64,000 nt of DNA from Pseudomonadota bacterium (GCA_016202695.1 JACQOE010000025.1:30436-94435); one strand, 5' to 3'; shown: positions 53,151 through 63,541, counted from the stretch's first letter. Made by a program: numbers and translations. The notes: a model not told the origin generated them from the letters alone.

Positions 53151-54461
53151 TCAAGCCTTTTCAGTCGGCCGCCTTCCCAGCCTGAGGCGCATCGAGAGGG
53201 CGTGCGCCGGCAGCCCCTCCGCCTCGGCCAAACGAATCACCGCCGGCCCGAGCGCGGCCGCCGCCCGCTGATCGCACGCCAGCAGCGCGGTCCGCTTGAG
53301 GAAGTCGGCCACCCCGAGGCCGGACGAGAAGCGGGCGCTGCGGGCGGTCGGGAGCACGTGATTCGGGCCGCCGACGTAGTCGCCCAGCGCCTCAGGGGTA
53401 AAACGCCCGAGGAAGATCGCGCCCGCGTTCCTCACCTTCGCCGCCAGCGGTTCGGGATCGGCGGCCGCGATCTCGAGGTGTTCGGGCGCGAGTCGGTCGA
53501 CTAGCTCCGGCGCCTCGTCGAGCCTGCGCACGAGGAGAACCGCGCCGTGCTTCTCCCAGCTCGCCCGCGCGATATCGGCGCGCGCGAGCCCGGCGATCTG
53601 GACCTCCAGGGCCGCAACCACGCAGTCGGCGAAGGCGGGGTCGTCGGTGATCAGCACCGCCTGCGCCGCCTCGTCGTGCTCGGCTTGGGAGAGGAGGTCG
53701 GCGGCGATCCAGGCCGGGTCGTTGCCGGAGTCGGCGATGACCACCACCTCCGAGGGCCCGGCGATCATGTCGATGCCGACGGTCCCAAAGACCCGGCGCT
53801 TGGCGGCGGCGACGTACACGTTGCCGGGGCCGACGATCTTGTCCACCGGGGCGATGGTCGCGGTGCCGAAGGCGAGGGCGGCGATCGCCTGCGCGCCCCC
53901 GATCCGGTAGATCTCCAAGACGCCGGCGACCTTGGCCGCGGCAAGCACGAGCGGGTTGAGCCGGCCGTCGGGCGCGGGCACGGTCATCGCCAGGCGTGGC
54001 ACCCCCGCGACCCGCGCCGGAATCGCGTTCATCAGCACCGTCGAGGGATAGGCGGCGGTGCCTCCCGGGACGTAGAGCCCGACCGCGCCCACCGGGGTGA
54101 AGCGCCAGCCGAGCTCGACCCCCTCGGCGTCGCGCCAGCGTTCGTCCTGGGGCATCTGCCGGCGGTGGTAGTCCTCGATCCGGCGGGCGGCGAGATCGAG
54201 GGCGGCCCTCGTCTGGCGATCGACGCCGGCGGCCGCGGCCTCGATCTCGGCCTCGCCAAGGCGAAGCTCGGCCGGCGTGAGAGAGAGCCGGTCGAAGCGG
54301 CGTGTGTATTCGATCAGCGCCGAATCGCCTTGGGCACGCACCTCGGCGATGATCGCGGCCACCGCCGCGTCCACGTCCGCTTCGAGCCCGCGCCTGGCGA
54401 CGACGAGCGCGCGGAAGGCGGCCTCGAAGCCCGGATCGGCGGTGGAGAGGCGGACGGCCAT
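53151..54461 (-). CDS. hisD: Histidinol dehydrogenase
   Basis: This 436-aa enzyme makes the last two NAD-dependent oxidations from L-histidinol to L-histidine. Marks are [34 protein letters not shown], the zinc region [16 protein letters not shown], and [13 protein letters not shown]. Length is normal. It lies 10 bp downstream of hisG, so the pair is an operon. The family's usual alphaproteobacterial neighbours between hisD and infA (a UPF0262-type and a phosphatase gene) are absent. Confidence 0.96.
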   Translation of the reverse strand: MAVRLSTADPGFEAAFRALVVARRGLEADVDAAVAAIIAEVRAQGDSALIEYTRRFDRLSLTPAELRLGEAEIEAAAAGVDRQTRAALDLAARRIEDYHRRQMPQDERWRDAEGVELGWRFTPVGAVGLYVPGGTAAYPSTVLMNAIPARVAGVPRLAMTVPAPDGRLNPLVLAAAKVAGVLEIYRIGGAQAIAALAFGTATIAPVDKIVGPGNVYVAAAKRRVFGTVGIDMIAGPSEVVVIADSGNDPAWIAADLLSQAEHDEAAQAVLITDDPAFADCVVAALEVQIAGLARADIARASWEKHGAVLLVRRLDEAPELVDRLAPEHLEIAAADPEPLAAKVRNAGAIFLGRFTPEALGDYVGGPNHVLPTARSARFSSGLGVADFLKRTALLACDQRAAAALGPAVIRLAEAEGLPAHALSMRLRLGRRPTEKA

Positions 54462-54471
54462 CGCCCGCCCC

Positions 54472-55152
54472 TCAGGCGCCGTCCACGGCGGCGCGGAAGC
54501 GCTCGATCCAGGCGCCGATCTCGTCGGGGCGGGTCTTGAGCGCGGCGCGGTTGACGCAGAGTCGCGAGCTGACCTCGGCGATCAGCTCGACCTCGACCAG
54601 GCCGTTGGCGCGGAGCGTCGCGCCGGTCGCGACGAGATCGACGATCCGCCGGCAGAGGCCGAGCGAGGGGGCGAGCTCCATCGCCCCGGAGAGGTGGATG
54701 CACTCGGCCTGAACACCGCGGGCGGCGAAGTGCCGGCGCGTCACTTCCGGATACTTGGTTGCCACCCGCACATGGCTCCAGCGGGAGGGATCGTCGTCGG
54801 CGATCATGTCGGCCGGTTCGGCTACGGACAGCCGACAACGCCCGATCTTGAGGTCGAGGGGGGCGTAGATCTCGGGATAGTCGAACTCCATCAGCACGTC
54901 GTTGCCCGCGATCCCGAGCTGGGCCGCACCGAAGGCGACGAAGGTGGCGACATCGAAGCTCCGCACCCGGACGAGGTCGAGGCCCGGCACGTTGGTCGCA
55001 AAGCGAAGCTGGCGCGAGTCGGGGGCGTCGAAGACCGACTCGGGCTCAATGCCGACGCGGGAAAGCAGCGGCGTCGCCTCGTCGAGGATACGTCCTCGGG
55101 GAAGCGCGAGGATGAGCGTGTCGTTGTTCGCGGTCACCCGCGGCTCGGCCAT
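54472..55152 (-). CDS. hisG: ATP phosphoribosyltransferase, short form
   Basis: This 226-aa protein catalyses the first step of histidine synthesis, ATP plus PRPP. It shows [59 protein letters not shown] and [20 protein letters not shown]. It lacks the C-terminal regulatory domain, so it is the short form that works with HisZ, encoded elsewhere. The ATG at 55152 ([13 protein letters not shown]) is preferred over 55167. Confidence 0.95.
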   Translation of the reverse strand: MAEPRVTANNDTLILALPRGRILDEATPLLSRVGIEPESVFDAPDSRQLRFATNVPGLDLVRVRSFDVATFVAFGAAQLGIAGNDVLMEFDYPEIYAPLDLKIGRCRLSVAEPADMIADDDPSRWSHVRVATKYPEVTRRHFAARGVQAECIHLSGAMELAPSLGLCRRIVDLVATGATLRANGLVEVELIAEVSSRLCVNRAALKTRPDEIGAWIERFRAAVDGA

Positions 55153-55218
55153 GGCCCTGCCCGTCATCCCGGCGGTCGCGCTCTCTTTAGCACCGGCGGC
55201 AGCGGGAAGGCCAGCCGC

Positions 55219-56502
<1,284 letters not shown>

Positions 56503-56550
56503 GGGTCCACGGCTATGGCGGCCCGCCCGCGGCGGGCGCGGGTCGATCCC

Positions 56551-57105
56551 TCACAGCTTCGGCAGCGTCGTTCCGCGCTGGCGCATGTACTTGCCGGCTC
56601 GATCGGCGTAAGAAACCGCGCAGGGCTCGTTGCCCTTGAGGAAGACGAACTGGCAGATTCCCTCGCCGGCGTAGATCTTGGCCGGGAGCGGGGTGGTGTT
56701 CGAGATCTCGAGCGTCACCTGCCCCTCCCACTCGGGCTCGAGTGGGGTGACGTTGACGATGATTCCGCAGCGGGCGTAGGTGGACTTGCCCAGGCAGATC
56801 ACCAGCACGTCGCGCGGCACGCGGATGTACTCGACCGTGTGTCCGAGGGCGAAACTGTTGGGCGGGACGATGCACACGCCCACCTTGCGGTCGACGAAGC
56901 TCTTCTCCGAGAAGCCCTTGGGATCGACGATGGCGGAGTCGACGTTGGTGAAGATCTTGAACTCCTCCGAGACGCGGGCGTCGTAGCCGTAGGAGGAGAG
57001 TCCGTAGGAGATGGTGCCCTCGCGCTTCTGGCCGTCGACGAAGGGCTCGATCATGGCCCGCTCGAGCGCCATCTGGCGAATCCACCGGTCCGACATGACC
57101 GCCAT
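56551..57105 (-). CDS. dcd: dCTP deaminase
   Basis: This 184-aa enzyme deaminates dCTP to dUTP. It shows [39 protein letters not shown], the catalytic Glu region [18 protein letters not shown] and [14 protein letters not shown]. The start at 57105 ([10 protein letters not shown]) is used; 57096 is an alternative in-frame ATG. It precedes murA with 48 bp between. Size and motifs are standard for the trimeric Dcd. Confidence 0.95.
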   Translation of the reverse strand: MAVMSDRWIRQMALERAMIEPFVDGQKREGTISYGLSSYGYDARVSEEFKIFTNVDSAIVDPKGFSEKSFVDRKVGVCIVPPNSFALGHTVEYIRVPRDVLVICLGKSTYARCGIIVNVTPLEPEWEGQVTLEISNTTPLPAKIYAGEGICQFVFLKGNEPCAVSYADRAGKYMRQRGTTLPKL

Positions 57106-57221
57106 CGGCGGGGCCTTTCGCTCCGTGATCGACAGGGGTTTGCCGAGCGTGCGCGTCGCGCTCGGGCGGTTGTAGCCGAACCGGGGCGGGGGCTCAAGCG
57201 GCCAAGCGCAGAGCCACGGCC

Positions 57222-57410
57222 CTAGCCCTGGTCCTGGCCGCCCTCCTTGCCGCCCCCGGCCTTGTCTCCGTGCGCGCGGGCGCGCGTCTGGGCCTTGCGC
57301 TTCGACAGGTTCTCGCGCAGCGCCTTGGCGAGGCGGGCCTCGTGCTCGGCCCTCCTGGCGCCCGGCGGGTGCTTGCCGGGCGGGGGCGCTGGCGGCCGCC
57401 CGGCGTTCAT
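57222..57410 (-). CDS. Small basic alphaproteobacterial protein, function unknown
   Basis: This 62-aa product is Pro-rich at the N-terminus and then has a charged helix ([20 protein letters not shown]) and a Gly/Lys tail. Small proteins with this LxxALRxNLxRRKAQ pattern occur widely in alphaproteobacteria near murA and dcd, so I consider it real. It lies between dcd and the tRNA-Thr gene. No function is known; it may be a short nucleic-acid or ribosome-binding peptide, but that is a guess. Confidence 0.55.
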   Translation of the reverse strand: MNAGRPPAPPPGKHPPGARRAEHEARLAKALRENLSKRKAQTRARAHGDKAGGGKEGGQDQG

Positions 57411-57501
57411 CGGCGGGCCCCGCCGGCGGCTTTACCCGCCCGGCCGGTGCGCTTGCGCGGGCCAGGGGGCTGTGGCATGGTGCCCGCCGTCCCGGTCGCG
57501 C

Positions 57502-57576
57502 GCCGCCGTAGCTCAGGGGTAGAGCACACCCTTGGTAAGGGTGGGGTCGCAAGTTCGATTCTTGCCGGCGGCACCA
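57502..57576 (+). tRNA. tRNA-Thr (GGU)
   Basis: The 75-nt sequence begins GCCGCCGTAGCTCAGGGGT, has anticodon loop TTGGTAA (anticodon GGT), a AAGTTCGATTCTT T-arm and an encoded CCA. All stems pair (GCCGCCG with CGGCGGC). Confidence 0.96.
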
Positions 57577-57710
57577 TCGGCCCCCTCGACACCGAACGTC
57601 GCCGCTCCGGCCCACGCCCGGCTTCGGCCAAGGCGGCGAGCGGCGGCTTTATCTCCGCCGCAATCTATGCCAAAGGGGTGGCAAAGACCACCATCAGGGA
57701 AGGGTTTGCC

Positions 57711-58013
57711 ATGACGGACGAGACCTCGGCGGAAGCGGTGGTGCGCGCGGCCTTCGCCAAGGCCGCGCCGGCCGGCCTCGGCGGCGATGCCGCGCTCAGA
57801 GCCGCCTGGCAGGCGGCCGAGGCGCGGGCCCTCGCCCTCGTCAAGGAGCGCGAGCGCGCGGCCTACGAGCGGGTGGCGAAGCTTCTCGACGAGGAGGCGC
57901 TCAAGCGCGGCGGGCGGATGAGCGCCCGGGGCCTCATCCTCCAGCATCTCCGCGAGGCGGTGCGGAGAATGGCTGACGAAACCGCAAGCCCCTCCGCGCC
58001 GGCCGGCCGCTGA
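57711..58013 (+). CDS. Hypothetical 100-aa helical protein
   Basis: The product is rich in Ala, Glu, Arg and Lys and should be mostly helical (AAWQAAEARALALVKERERA, YERVAKLLDEEALKRGG). I do not recognise a family. The ATG at 57711 follows AGGGAAGGG; a longer frame upstream crosses the tRNA-Thr gene and is not credible. It is convergent with the PCuAC-like gene, with an inverted repeat in between (58031-58066). Confidence 0.5.
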   Translation: MTDETSAEAVVRAAFAKAAPAGLGGDAALRAAWQAAEARALALVKERERAAYERVAKLLDEEALKRGGRMSARGLILQHLREAVRRMADETASPSAPAGR

Positions 58014-58030
58014 AGCCCCCAACGGCGCCT

Positions 58031-58066
58031 CGGAGAGCCGAAATCCGGCCGCGCGGACCCTCTCCG
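58031..58066. terminator. Inverted repeat between convergent genes
   Basis: CGGAGAG (58031-58037) and CTCTCCG (58060-58066) can pair across a GC-rich loop between the convergent genes ending at 58013 and 58075. There is no T-run, so function as a two-way terminator is tentative. Confidence 0.3.
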
Positions 58067-58074
58067 AATTCCCG

Positions 58075-58548
58075 CTAGCGTCCCGACGGGGGTCCGCGCC
58101 AGCCGATCCGCGTGACCACGGCCTTCACCTCGATCGTCCCAGCCTCCTCGAACAAGAGCCTGAGCGGCACCCGGTCGCCCTTGGCGAGCGGACGGACAAG
58201 CCCGACGAGGAGGAGATACGCGCCGCCACGGCGGAGCATCACGCTCGTGCCCGAGGGAACCGGGATGGCCCGCACCTGGCGCGAAAGGGCAATGGCATCC
58301 GTGCTCTCGGTGCTGACCAGCTCCACCGCCCGGGCGAGTGGGGAAGAGGCCTCGTAGAGCCGGTCGTTCACCTCCGCCCCGTTGGTGATGCGCATGACGG
58401 CGACCGCGACCGCGCCCCGGCCCACCGCGGTCTCGACCGAGGCGTCCTCGATCGCGATCTCGCCCACCCGGGCCGACTGCGCCGCGACGCCGGCGGCGCC
58501 GGCAAGCACGACGAGGGCGGCGGTTAGCACCAGAATGCGGTTCGGCAT
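58075..58548 (-). CDS. PCuAC-family copper chaperone homologue lacking the copper ligands
   Basis: This 157-aa protein has a signal peptide (MPNRILVLTAALVVLAGAAG) and a PCuAC/DUF461 beta-sandwich, seen in MRITNGAEVNDRLYEASSP, AIPVPSGTSVMLRRGGAYLL and PLAKGDRVPLRLLFEEAGT. PCuAC normally binds Cu(I) by a H-M-x10-M-x21-H-x-M pattern. Here the VELH segment reads VELVSTEST and the YHLMLMGL segment reads AYLLLVGL, so both His and both Met ligands are gone. It is periplasmic and adjacent to the SCO gene. It may have a structural or regulatory role. Confidence 0.82.
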   Translation of the reverse strand: MPNRILVLTAALVVLAGAAGVAAQSARVGEIAIEDASVETAVGRGAVAVAVMRITNGAEVNDRLYEASSPLARAVELVSTESTDAIALSRQVRAIPVPSGTSVMLRRGGAYLLLVGLVRPLAKGDRVPLRLLFEEAGTIEVKAVVTRIGWRGPPSGR

Positions 58549-58573
58549 CGCGATCCCCCGAGGTTGTGCGGCG

Positions 58574-59194
58574 TCAGTCGCCGAGATTCTGAGCGATCGC
58601 CGCCGCCAACTCCTCCGGCTTCGCGCCGTGGCGGAACATGGCCCGGAAGCGCCCGTCGGGCCCCATCAGATAGAGGAAGGCGGAATGATCCATCAGGTAG
58701 TCCGCGCCCCCCTCGCCCTTGGCCTTGGCGTAGACCACCCGGTAGGCCTTGGCGGCCGCGGCGATGTCGGCCTCGCTGCCGGTGAGCCCCACCAGGCGGG
58801 AATCGAACAGCGTGACGTAGTCGGCCAGCGCCGCGGGCGTGTCGCGCGCGGGGTCGACCGTGATCAGGATGGGAACCACGCGGCTGCCCGCCACGCCGAG
58901 GCGGTCGATCGCCTCGATCATGGTGGTGAGCTCCATCGGGCAGACGTCGGGACAGTAGGTATAGCCGAAGTAGATCAGCATAAAGCGCCCGAGGAAGTCG
59001 CGCTCGGTGACGCGCCGCCCGCGGTGGTCGGTAAGCGTGAACGGACCGCCGATCTGAAGCCCCGGCGCCACAGTGACCTCGGGGAAGGACGCGCGCGGCC
59101 GGTCGGCGGGCTTGAGAACGTAGAGCGCCCCGGCCACGACGGCCACCGCCGCCAGACCGGCGAGGCCGAGGAGGGCGAGCTGCGGGCGGGTCAT
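58574..59194 (-). CDS. SCO1/SenC-family copper metallochaperone
   Basis: This 206-aa membrane-anchored thioredoxin-fold protein has an N-terminal helix (QLALLGLAGLAAVAVVAGAL), then GGPFTLTDHRGRRVTERDFL, the copper site CPDVC in YFGYTYCPDVCPMELTTMIE, and the His ligand in YLMDHSAFLYLMGPDGRF. It helps assemble the CuA site of cytochrome c oxidase. The start at 59194 gives the anchor as N-terminus. It is upstream of the PCuAC-like gene on the same strand with 25 bp between them. Confidence 0.9.
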   Translation of the reverse strand: MTRPQLALLGLAGLAAVAVVAGALYVLKPADRPRASFPEVTVAPGLQIGGPFTLTDHRGRRVTERDFLGRFMLIYFGYTYCPDVCPMELTTMIEAIDRLGVAGSRVVPILITVDPARDTPAALADYVTLFDSRLVGLTGSEADIAAAAKAYRVVYAKAKGEGGADYLMDHSAFLYLMGPDGRFRAMFRHGAKPEELAAAIAQNLGD

Positions 59195-59382
59195 CGGGGA
59201 TCGTGGACAGGGGGCCAAGCGGTGCTGTTGGGACCGAGGTCGCAAGATACTAACGGCCCCGGCCCCGCATGCCAACCGGCGGATGGCGGAGAGCCTCGCC
59301 CTGCGGCCCTCGTGGCAGGGAGCCTGGCGCGGCCGCGCCGATCCGCCGTCGCGCCGTCGGCGAGGCGGCCTTGGCGCCCCTC

Positions 59383-61287
59383 TCAGGCGCCGGCCGGTGC
59401 CCTGGCCCGCAGCCGCTTCGCCGCCTCGACCATCGCCGCGAGCGCCGCCTTCACCTCGGCCCAGCCCCGGGTCTTCAGCCCGCAGTCGGGGTTGACCCAG
59501 ATCTGCTCGGGGCCGAGGCGGCCCGTCGCCTTCTCGAGGAGCGCGGTCATCTCGTCGGCCGAAGGCACGCGCGGCGAATGGATGTCGTAAACTCCGGGAC
59601 CGATCTCATTCGGGTACTTGAACGCGGTGAAGGCATCGAGCAGCTCCATCTGCGAGCGCGAGGCCTCGATCGAGATCACATCCGCATCCATGCGCGCGAT
59701 CGAGTCGATGATGTCGTTGAACTCCGAGTAGCACATGTGGGTGTGGATCTGGGTCTCGTCCCGCACCCCCGACGAGGCGAGTCGGAAGCAGACGACCGCC
59801 CACTCCAGATATCCCCGCCACTTGGCCTTGTGCAGCGGCAGGCCCTCGCGGATCGCGGGCTCGTCGATCTGGATCGCCTTGATCCCCGCCCGTTCGAGGT
59901 CGGCCACCTCGTCGCGGATGGCGAGCGCGATCTGCCGGCAAGTCGTCTCGCGCGGCTGGTCGTCGCGCACGAACGACCACTGGAGGATGGTGACCGGGCC
60001 GGTGAGCATGCCCTTGACCGGCTTCCTAGTGAGCGACTGGGCGAAGGTCGTCCACCCGACCGTCATCGGGCCGGGGCGCGAGACGTCGCCATAGATGATC
60101 GGCGGCTTCACGCAGCGCGATCCGTATGACTGCACCCAACCCTGTCCGGTGAAGGCGAAGCCGGAGAGGAGTTCACCGAAGTACTCGACCATGTCGTTGC
60201 GCTCGAATTCGCCGTGCACCAGGAGGTCGAGGCCGATCTCCTCCTGGAAGCGGATCGTCTTCTCGATCTCGCCCTTGACGAACGCCTCATAGGCGGCGCG
60301 ATCGCGCACCCCCCGGCGGAACTCGGTGCGCGCTTTCCTCACCTCGCTGGTCTGGGGGAACGAGCCGATGGTGGTGGTGGGGAACGGCGGCAGGCCGAGC
60401 CGCGGCGCCTGCGCGCGCCGGCGCTCCGGGTACGGGCTCCTCCGTCGCTCCATCTCGGGCGTGAGCGCGGCGAGCCGACGATTCACCGCCGGGTCGTGGA
60501 TGCGACGGCTGTCGCGCCGGCGCGCCTCGACCTCGGCGCTTGCGCCAAGCGCCTCGGCGATGGCACCGCGTCCCTCGTTCAGGCCCCGGGCGAGGGTCGC
60601 GACCTCGGCCAGCTTCTGCTTGGCGAAGGCCATCCACCCCTTGAGCTCGGCGTCAAGCCCGGTCTCGAGGTCGAGGTCGAGGGGGACGTGGAGGAGCGAG
60701 CAGGAGGGCGCAACCATGACGCGCTCAGGACCGAGCCGATCCGCCGCCCGCTTGAGGCGCGAAAGCGCGCGCGCGAGGTCGCTCCGCCAGACGTTGCGGC
60801 CATCGACCACGCCGAGGGAGAGCGCGAGGCCCGAGGGGGCCTTCGCCAGCGCCTCGTCGAGCTGGCCACCACCCCGCACGAGGTCGAGATGGAGCGCGGC
60901 GATGGGGAGCGCGAGCGCGGTTTCGAGATTGGGCCCGAGCGCCTCGAAGTAGGTGGCGACGAGGAGTCGGAGTCCAGGCGCGGCCCGGGCGAGGGCGGCG
61001 TAGGCGCGGGCGAAGGCCGCCCGCTCGGCCTCGCCGAGGCCGCCGACGAGGGCGGGCTCGTCGAGTTGAACCCACTCCGCGCCCGCACCCGCGAGCAAGC
61101 CCAGGACTTCGCCGTAGACCGGCAGCACGCGATCGAGGAGGCCGAGTGCCGGCGCGCCCCAGCCGCGGTCCTTGCCGAGGAGGAGATAGGTGACGGGGCC
61201 GAGGAGCACGGGGCGCGCGGCGACCGAGAGCGCCTTGGCCTCGAGGAACTCGTCGACCGGCTTGGTGGAGGCGAGACGGAAGCGCGG
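59383..61287 (-). pseudogene. metE: metE, C-terminal part (split by insertion)
   Basis: This is the downstream part of cobalamin-independent methionine synthase, which transfers methyl from 5-methyl-THF-polyglutamate to homocysteine. It runs from [20 protein letters not shown] to the stop at 59383. The C-terminal barrel holds the zinc ligands in [12 protein letters not shown] and [11 protein letters not shown]. The upstream boundary is the insertion site of an IS1-type element at 61288. Joining 61287 to 63906 restores [12 protein letters not shown] in frame, so the gene was intact before insertion. This fragment has no proper start and should be inactive unless the element excises cleanly. 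Confidence 0.95.
61280..61287. repeat. Target-site duplication, left copy
   Basis: AAGCGCGG directly flanks the left terminal repeat and is repeated at 63898-63905. An 8-bp duplication fits IS1-type transposition. Confidence 0.9.
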
Positions 61288-61305
61288 GGTGCTGTCCTAA
61301 GTAGG
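61288..61305 (+). repeat. Left terminal inverted repeat
   Basis: GGTGCTGTCCTAAGTAGG, the exact reverse complement of 63880-63897. A shorter internal copy of its core, TGTCCTAAG, follows at 61312-61320. Confidence 0.95.
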
Positions 61306-61362
61306 CGGGGGTGTCCTAAGTTGAAACGACTCCTCTCTTTGCTCCTCTCTTGGGGTTCCCTC

Positions 61363-61391
61363 TTGACGAGAGAGGGGGCGCACGCTATCTT
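61363..61391 (+). promoter_or_regulatory. Sigma-70-like promoter of the passenger gene
   Basis: TTGACG (61363-61368) and TATCTT (61386-61391) are spaced by 17 bp. Transcription would begin near 61398, next to the ATG at 61399, so the message may be leaderless; no ribosome-binding site precedes the ATG. Confidence 0.5.
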
Positions 61392-61398
61392 TAGCCCG

Positions 61399-61899
61399 AT
61401 GAGAGACATACGCCAAGATCTGCGAGAGCGGCTCCAACAGATTGAGCTCCAGAGACAAGCGCTTCGTAACAAATTGTCGTTTCTGGATCGTCTGGAGAAA
61501 GACATGCAGTCCCTCCTCGCTTCGGAGGACCGAATCTGGGAAACAGTGCATCCGCCGAAACAACACGCGGCTCCCGCCTCACTACAGGGAGCAGCAGCGG
61601 ACGGCGCGGCCCAGTCCCCTTCCGTGCAGCTTGCACGCAAAACCACGCTGCGGAAGGGTTCGCTTGCTGACTTCCTCCGCGAAACTATGACCGAAGGTAA
61701 AGCATGGTCTTTGCAGAATTTGAAGCGTGAAGCGCATGCCCGCGGTATTGACTTTGGCTCAAAGAGTCCCGGAAAAGCCCTGCACTTTGCGCTCGTCGCG
61801 CTGAAAAATAGTGGTTACGCCGAGATGACGGAGCGCGGCGTCTGGAAGCTAATCGACAAAAGCGACGCCCCGTCCGGTGGTGCGGAGGGGGCGTCATGA
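61399..61899 (+). CDS. IS passenger: 166-aa protein with coiled coil and HTH-like C-terminus
   Basis: I do not recognise a family. Residues about 1-40 form a charged heptad-like coiled coil (RQDLRERLQQIELQRQALRN). A Ser/Ala-rich linker leads to a C-terminal part (about 95-160) that reads like a small winged helix: KGSLADFLRETMTEGKAWSL, REAHARGIDFGSKSPGKALH, ALVALKNSGYAEMTERGVWK. Base composition is lower in GC than the flanking metE. It lies 94 bp inside the left end of the element. A DNA-binding regulator of the element is plausible. Confidence 0.7.
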   Translation: MRDIRQDLRERLQQIELQRQALRNKLSFLDRLEKDMQSLLASEDRIWETVHPPKQHAAPASLQGAAADGAAQSPSVQLARKTTLRKGSLADFLRETMTEGKAWSLQNLKREAHARGIDFGSKSPGKALHFALVALKNSGYAEMTERGVWKLIDKSDAPSGGAEGAS

Positions 61900-61905
61900 C
61901 TTTGT

Positions 61906-61975
61906 GGCGGTTCAGGTGGTCCGGCGGAGACCCTCATCAAGTCGCCCGCGCCGGGTTCGATCCCCGGAATCGCCA
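61906..61975 (+). tRNA. tRNA-like sequence with abnormal anticodon arm
   Basis: The ends pair as a 7-bp acceptor stem (GGCGGTT with AATCGCC, one G-T pair) and the T-arm is perfect (CCGGG, loop TTCGATC, CCCGG). The centre is too short for a normal anticodon arm: only GAC/GTC pairs around CCTCATCAA. There is no CCA. It is therefore a decayed or unusual tRNA, and the amino acid is undefined. Confidence 0.45.
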
Positions 61976-61976
61976 T

Positions 61977-62051
61977 TCCCTCGGTGGTGTAGTGGCCAAG
62001 CACACCCGCCTTACCAACGGGAGACACGGGTCCGAATCCCGTCCGAGGGAC
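61977..62051 (+). tRNA. tRNA-Val-like sequence (UAC), possibly non-functional
   Basis: A perfect acceptor stem (TCCCTCG with CGAGGGA) and T-stem (ACGGG with CCCGT) are present. The anticodon loop CTTACCA gives TAC, valine. Defects are a C-A mismatch at the base of the anticodon loop, TCCGAAT in place of the usual TTCGAAT in the T-loop, and no CCA. It begins one base after the preceding tRNA-like unit. It could be a functional divergent tRNA or a relic. Confidence 0.5.
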
Positions 62052-62217
62052 CGCTCTTCGTAAGTCGGGATCGGTGGCTGCGCTAACAGCCACCGGCCCC
62101 TTGGATCAACACTCGGGGACTAGCCCAAAGTGCGACCTAGCAACCGTCATATAGCACTTTCTGGAGCGTTTTTCCAGAGCGTTGGCTTGCTCCCTGATCG
62201 ACAAAGGGAACAAGTCG

Positions 62218-63102
62218 ATGAACACCCTATCTTTTGACCGGCAAGTTGCCGTCATCTCTGCCCTAACCGAGGGCGTCAGCATCCGAGCCACCGAGCGGCT
62301 GACCGGCGTCCACCGGGACACCATCATGCGGCTTGGGGTGAAGATCGGCGAAGGCTGCGCCATGCTCCATGACCGAATGATGCGCGGCCTTCAAGTGCCG
62401 ATCTTGGAGTTTGACGAGATTTGGAGCTACATCGGCAAGAAGCAACGCATGGTCCAGCCCGGCGAGGCGGACATGGGCGACTGCTACACCTTCATCGCCC
62501 TGGACGCAACCCGGAAGGCAATCATCTCCCATGTGACCGGGAAGCGGAACGAGGCGACCACGCGGGCCTTCGTCAACGACGTGTGGGAGCGGATCGTCAA
62601 CCGGCCGCAGATCACCAGCGACGGCTACGGCCCCTATATCGAGGCGGTCGCGGAGTGCTTTGGGGATGGGGCCGACTACGCCCAGCTTGTGAAGCACTAT
62701 GCGGCGGACCATTCCGTCCAGGCTGCGCGGCGCCACTCTCCGCCGCAGGTGGTACGGGTAGAGCGGATGGTAGTAAGCGGACGCCCGAAGCCCCGGCATC
62801 TCTCAACCAGCTATGTCGAGCGGAGCAACCTGACCCTTCGGATGCAGCAACGGCGCTTCACCCGCCTCACCAATGGGTTCAGCAAGAAGCTCCGCAATCA
62901 CGAAGCGGCCGTCGCCCTCTACGTCGCCCACTACAACCTGTGCCGGGTCCATGAGGCCCTGCGGGTCACGCCAGCGATGACCCTTGGCGTGACCGATCAT
63001 ATCTGGACCATCGGGGAGTTAATCGAAGCCGCGACCGCGCCTCAGCTGGAAGGGCGCCCGTCTGGACGGTTCCGGGTGATCGACGGCGGGCTCGAAGGAT
63101 AA
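62218..63102 (+). CDS. IS1-family DDE transposase
   Basis: This 294-aa transposase starts MNTLSFDRQVAVISALTEG with an N-terminal HTH (SIRATERLTGVHRDTIMRLG), then the catalytic core: FDEIWSYIGKKQRM, DCYTFIALDATRKAIISHVT, the Asp in TSDGYGPYIEAVAE, and the Glu in STSYVERSNLTLRMQQRRFT. YVAHYNLCRVHEALRVTPAM is typical of this branch. It is a single uninterrupted frame, unlike E. coli IS1 which needs a frameshift. The start at 62218 follows AAAGGGAA; an upstream in-frame ATG at 62182 is less likely. It should move the whole element. Confidence 0.92.
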   Translation: MNTLSFDRQVAVISALTEGVSIRATERLTGVHRDTIMRLGVKIGEGCAMLHDRMMRGLQVPILEFDEIWSYIGKKQRMVQPGEADMGDCYTFIALDATRKAIISHVTGKRNEATTRAFVNDVWERIVNRPQITSDGYGPYIEAVAECFGDGADYAQLVKHYAADHSVQAARRHSPPQVVRVERMVVSGRPKPRHLSTSYVERSNLTLRMQQRRFTRLTNGFSKKLRNHEAAVALYVAHYNLCRVHEALRVTPAMTLGVTDHIWTIGELIEAATAPQLEGRPSGRFRVIDGGLEG

Positions 63103-63232
63103 TACCAAAGAGGGTCTGGCGGCTGGCTTGCGGTCCCTTGAGATTATCGTTAGGCTCCCCCATTGACGATTCGTTAACCGAGCGCAACTAAGAAGCTCGA
63201 TAACCGGCTCGCGAAATTAATGGAGGATTGGC

Positions 63233-63535
63233 ATGGACGCCCAGCCGACGCTTCGGGTTGTCGCCTACAAAGAGGGCGACACTTGGGTTGCCCAGTGCCT
63301 AGAGTACGACATCGGCGCCCAGGCCCCGGACCTGGATGAGTTGTGGGTGCGCTTTTCCATCGCCTTCGAGGCCGAGAAGACGGAGAGCTCGGAGCGGCAC
63401 GGCGAGCCGTTCGCGGGCATTGCCCCGGCCCCGACCGAGTTCAAGGAGATGTGGGAGCGGGCTGGCCCATTCAGGGCATCAGGCGAAGACGACAAGTCAG
63501 GCGCGCCCATGTATGATATGGCGCTTCGCGCGTGA
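63233..63535 (+). CDS. IS passenger: HicB-like small protein (possible antitoxin)
   Basis: This 100-aa product has LRVVAYKEGDTWVAQCLEYD near the N-terminus, a strand pattern like the HicB partial RNase H fold. No DNA-binding tail is obvious. GGAGG precedes the ATG. The next gene starts 6 bp after its stop, and the pair reads like antitoxin followed by toxin. The identification rests on pattern only, so function is uncertain. Similar small proteins are common as unannotated alphaproteobacterial genes. Confidence 0.55.
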   Translation: MDAQPTLRVVAYKEGDTWVAQCLEYDIGAQAPDLDELWVRFSIAFEAEKTESSERHGEPFAGIAPAPTEFKEMWERAGPFRASGEDDKSGAPMYDMALRA

Positions 63536-63541
63536 TCCCTG

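Larger units (their letters stand above)
61900..62217. other. 318-bp non-coding stretch inside the insertion element
   Basis: It contains two tandem tRNA-like sequences (61906-61975 and 61977-62051). The remaining 166 bp to the transposase start are less GC-rich and include CTGGA/TCCAG arms around a T-run near 62161-62177, which may be a weak terminator or hairpin. No other gene is seen. Confidence 0.55.

Noticed and set aside
61906..62051. Treating both tRNA-like units as ordinary functional tRNA genes
   Set aside because: The first has no normal anticodon stem, the second has T-loop and stem defects, and neither encodes CCA, unlike the two clear tRNAs in the window.
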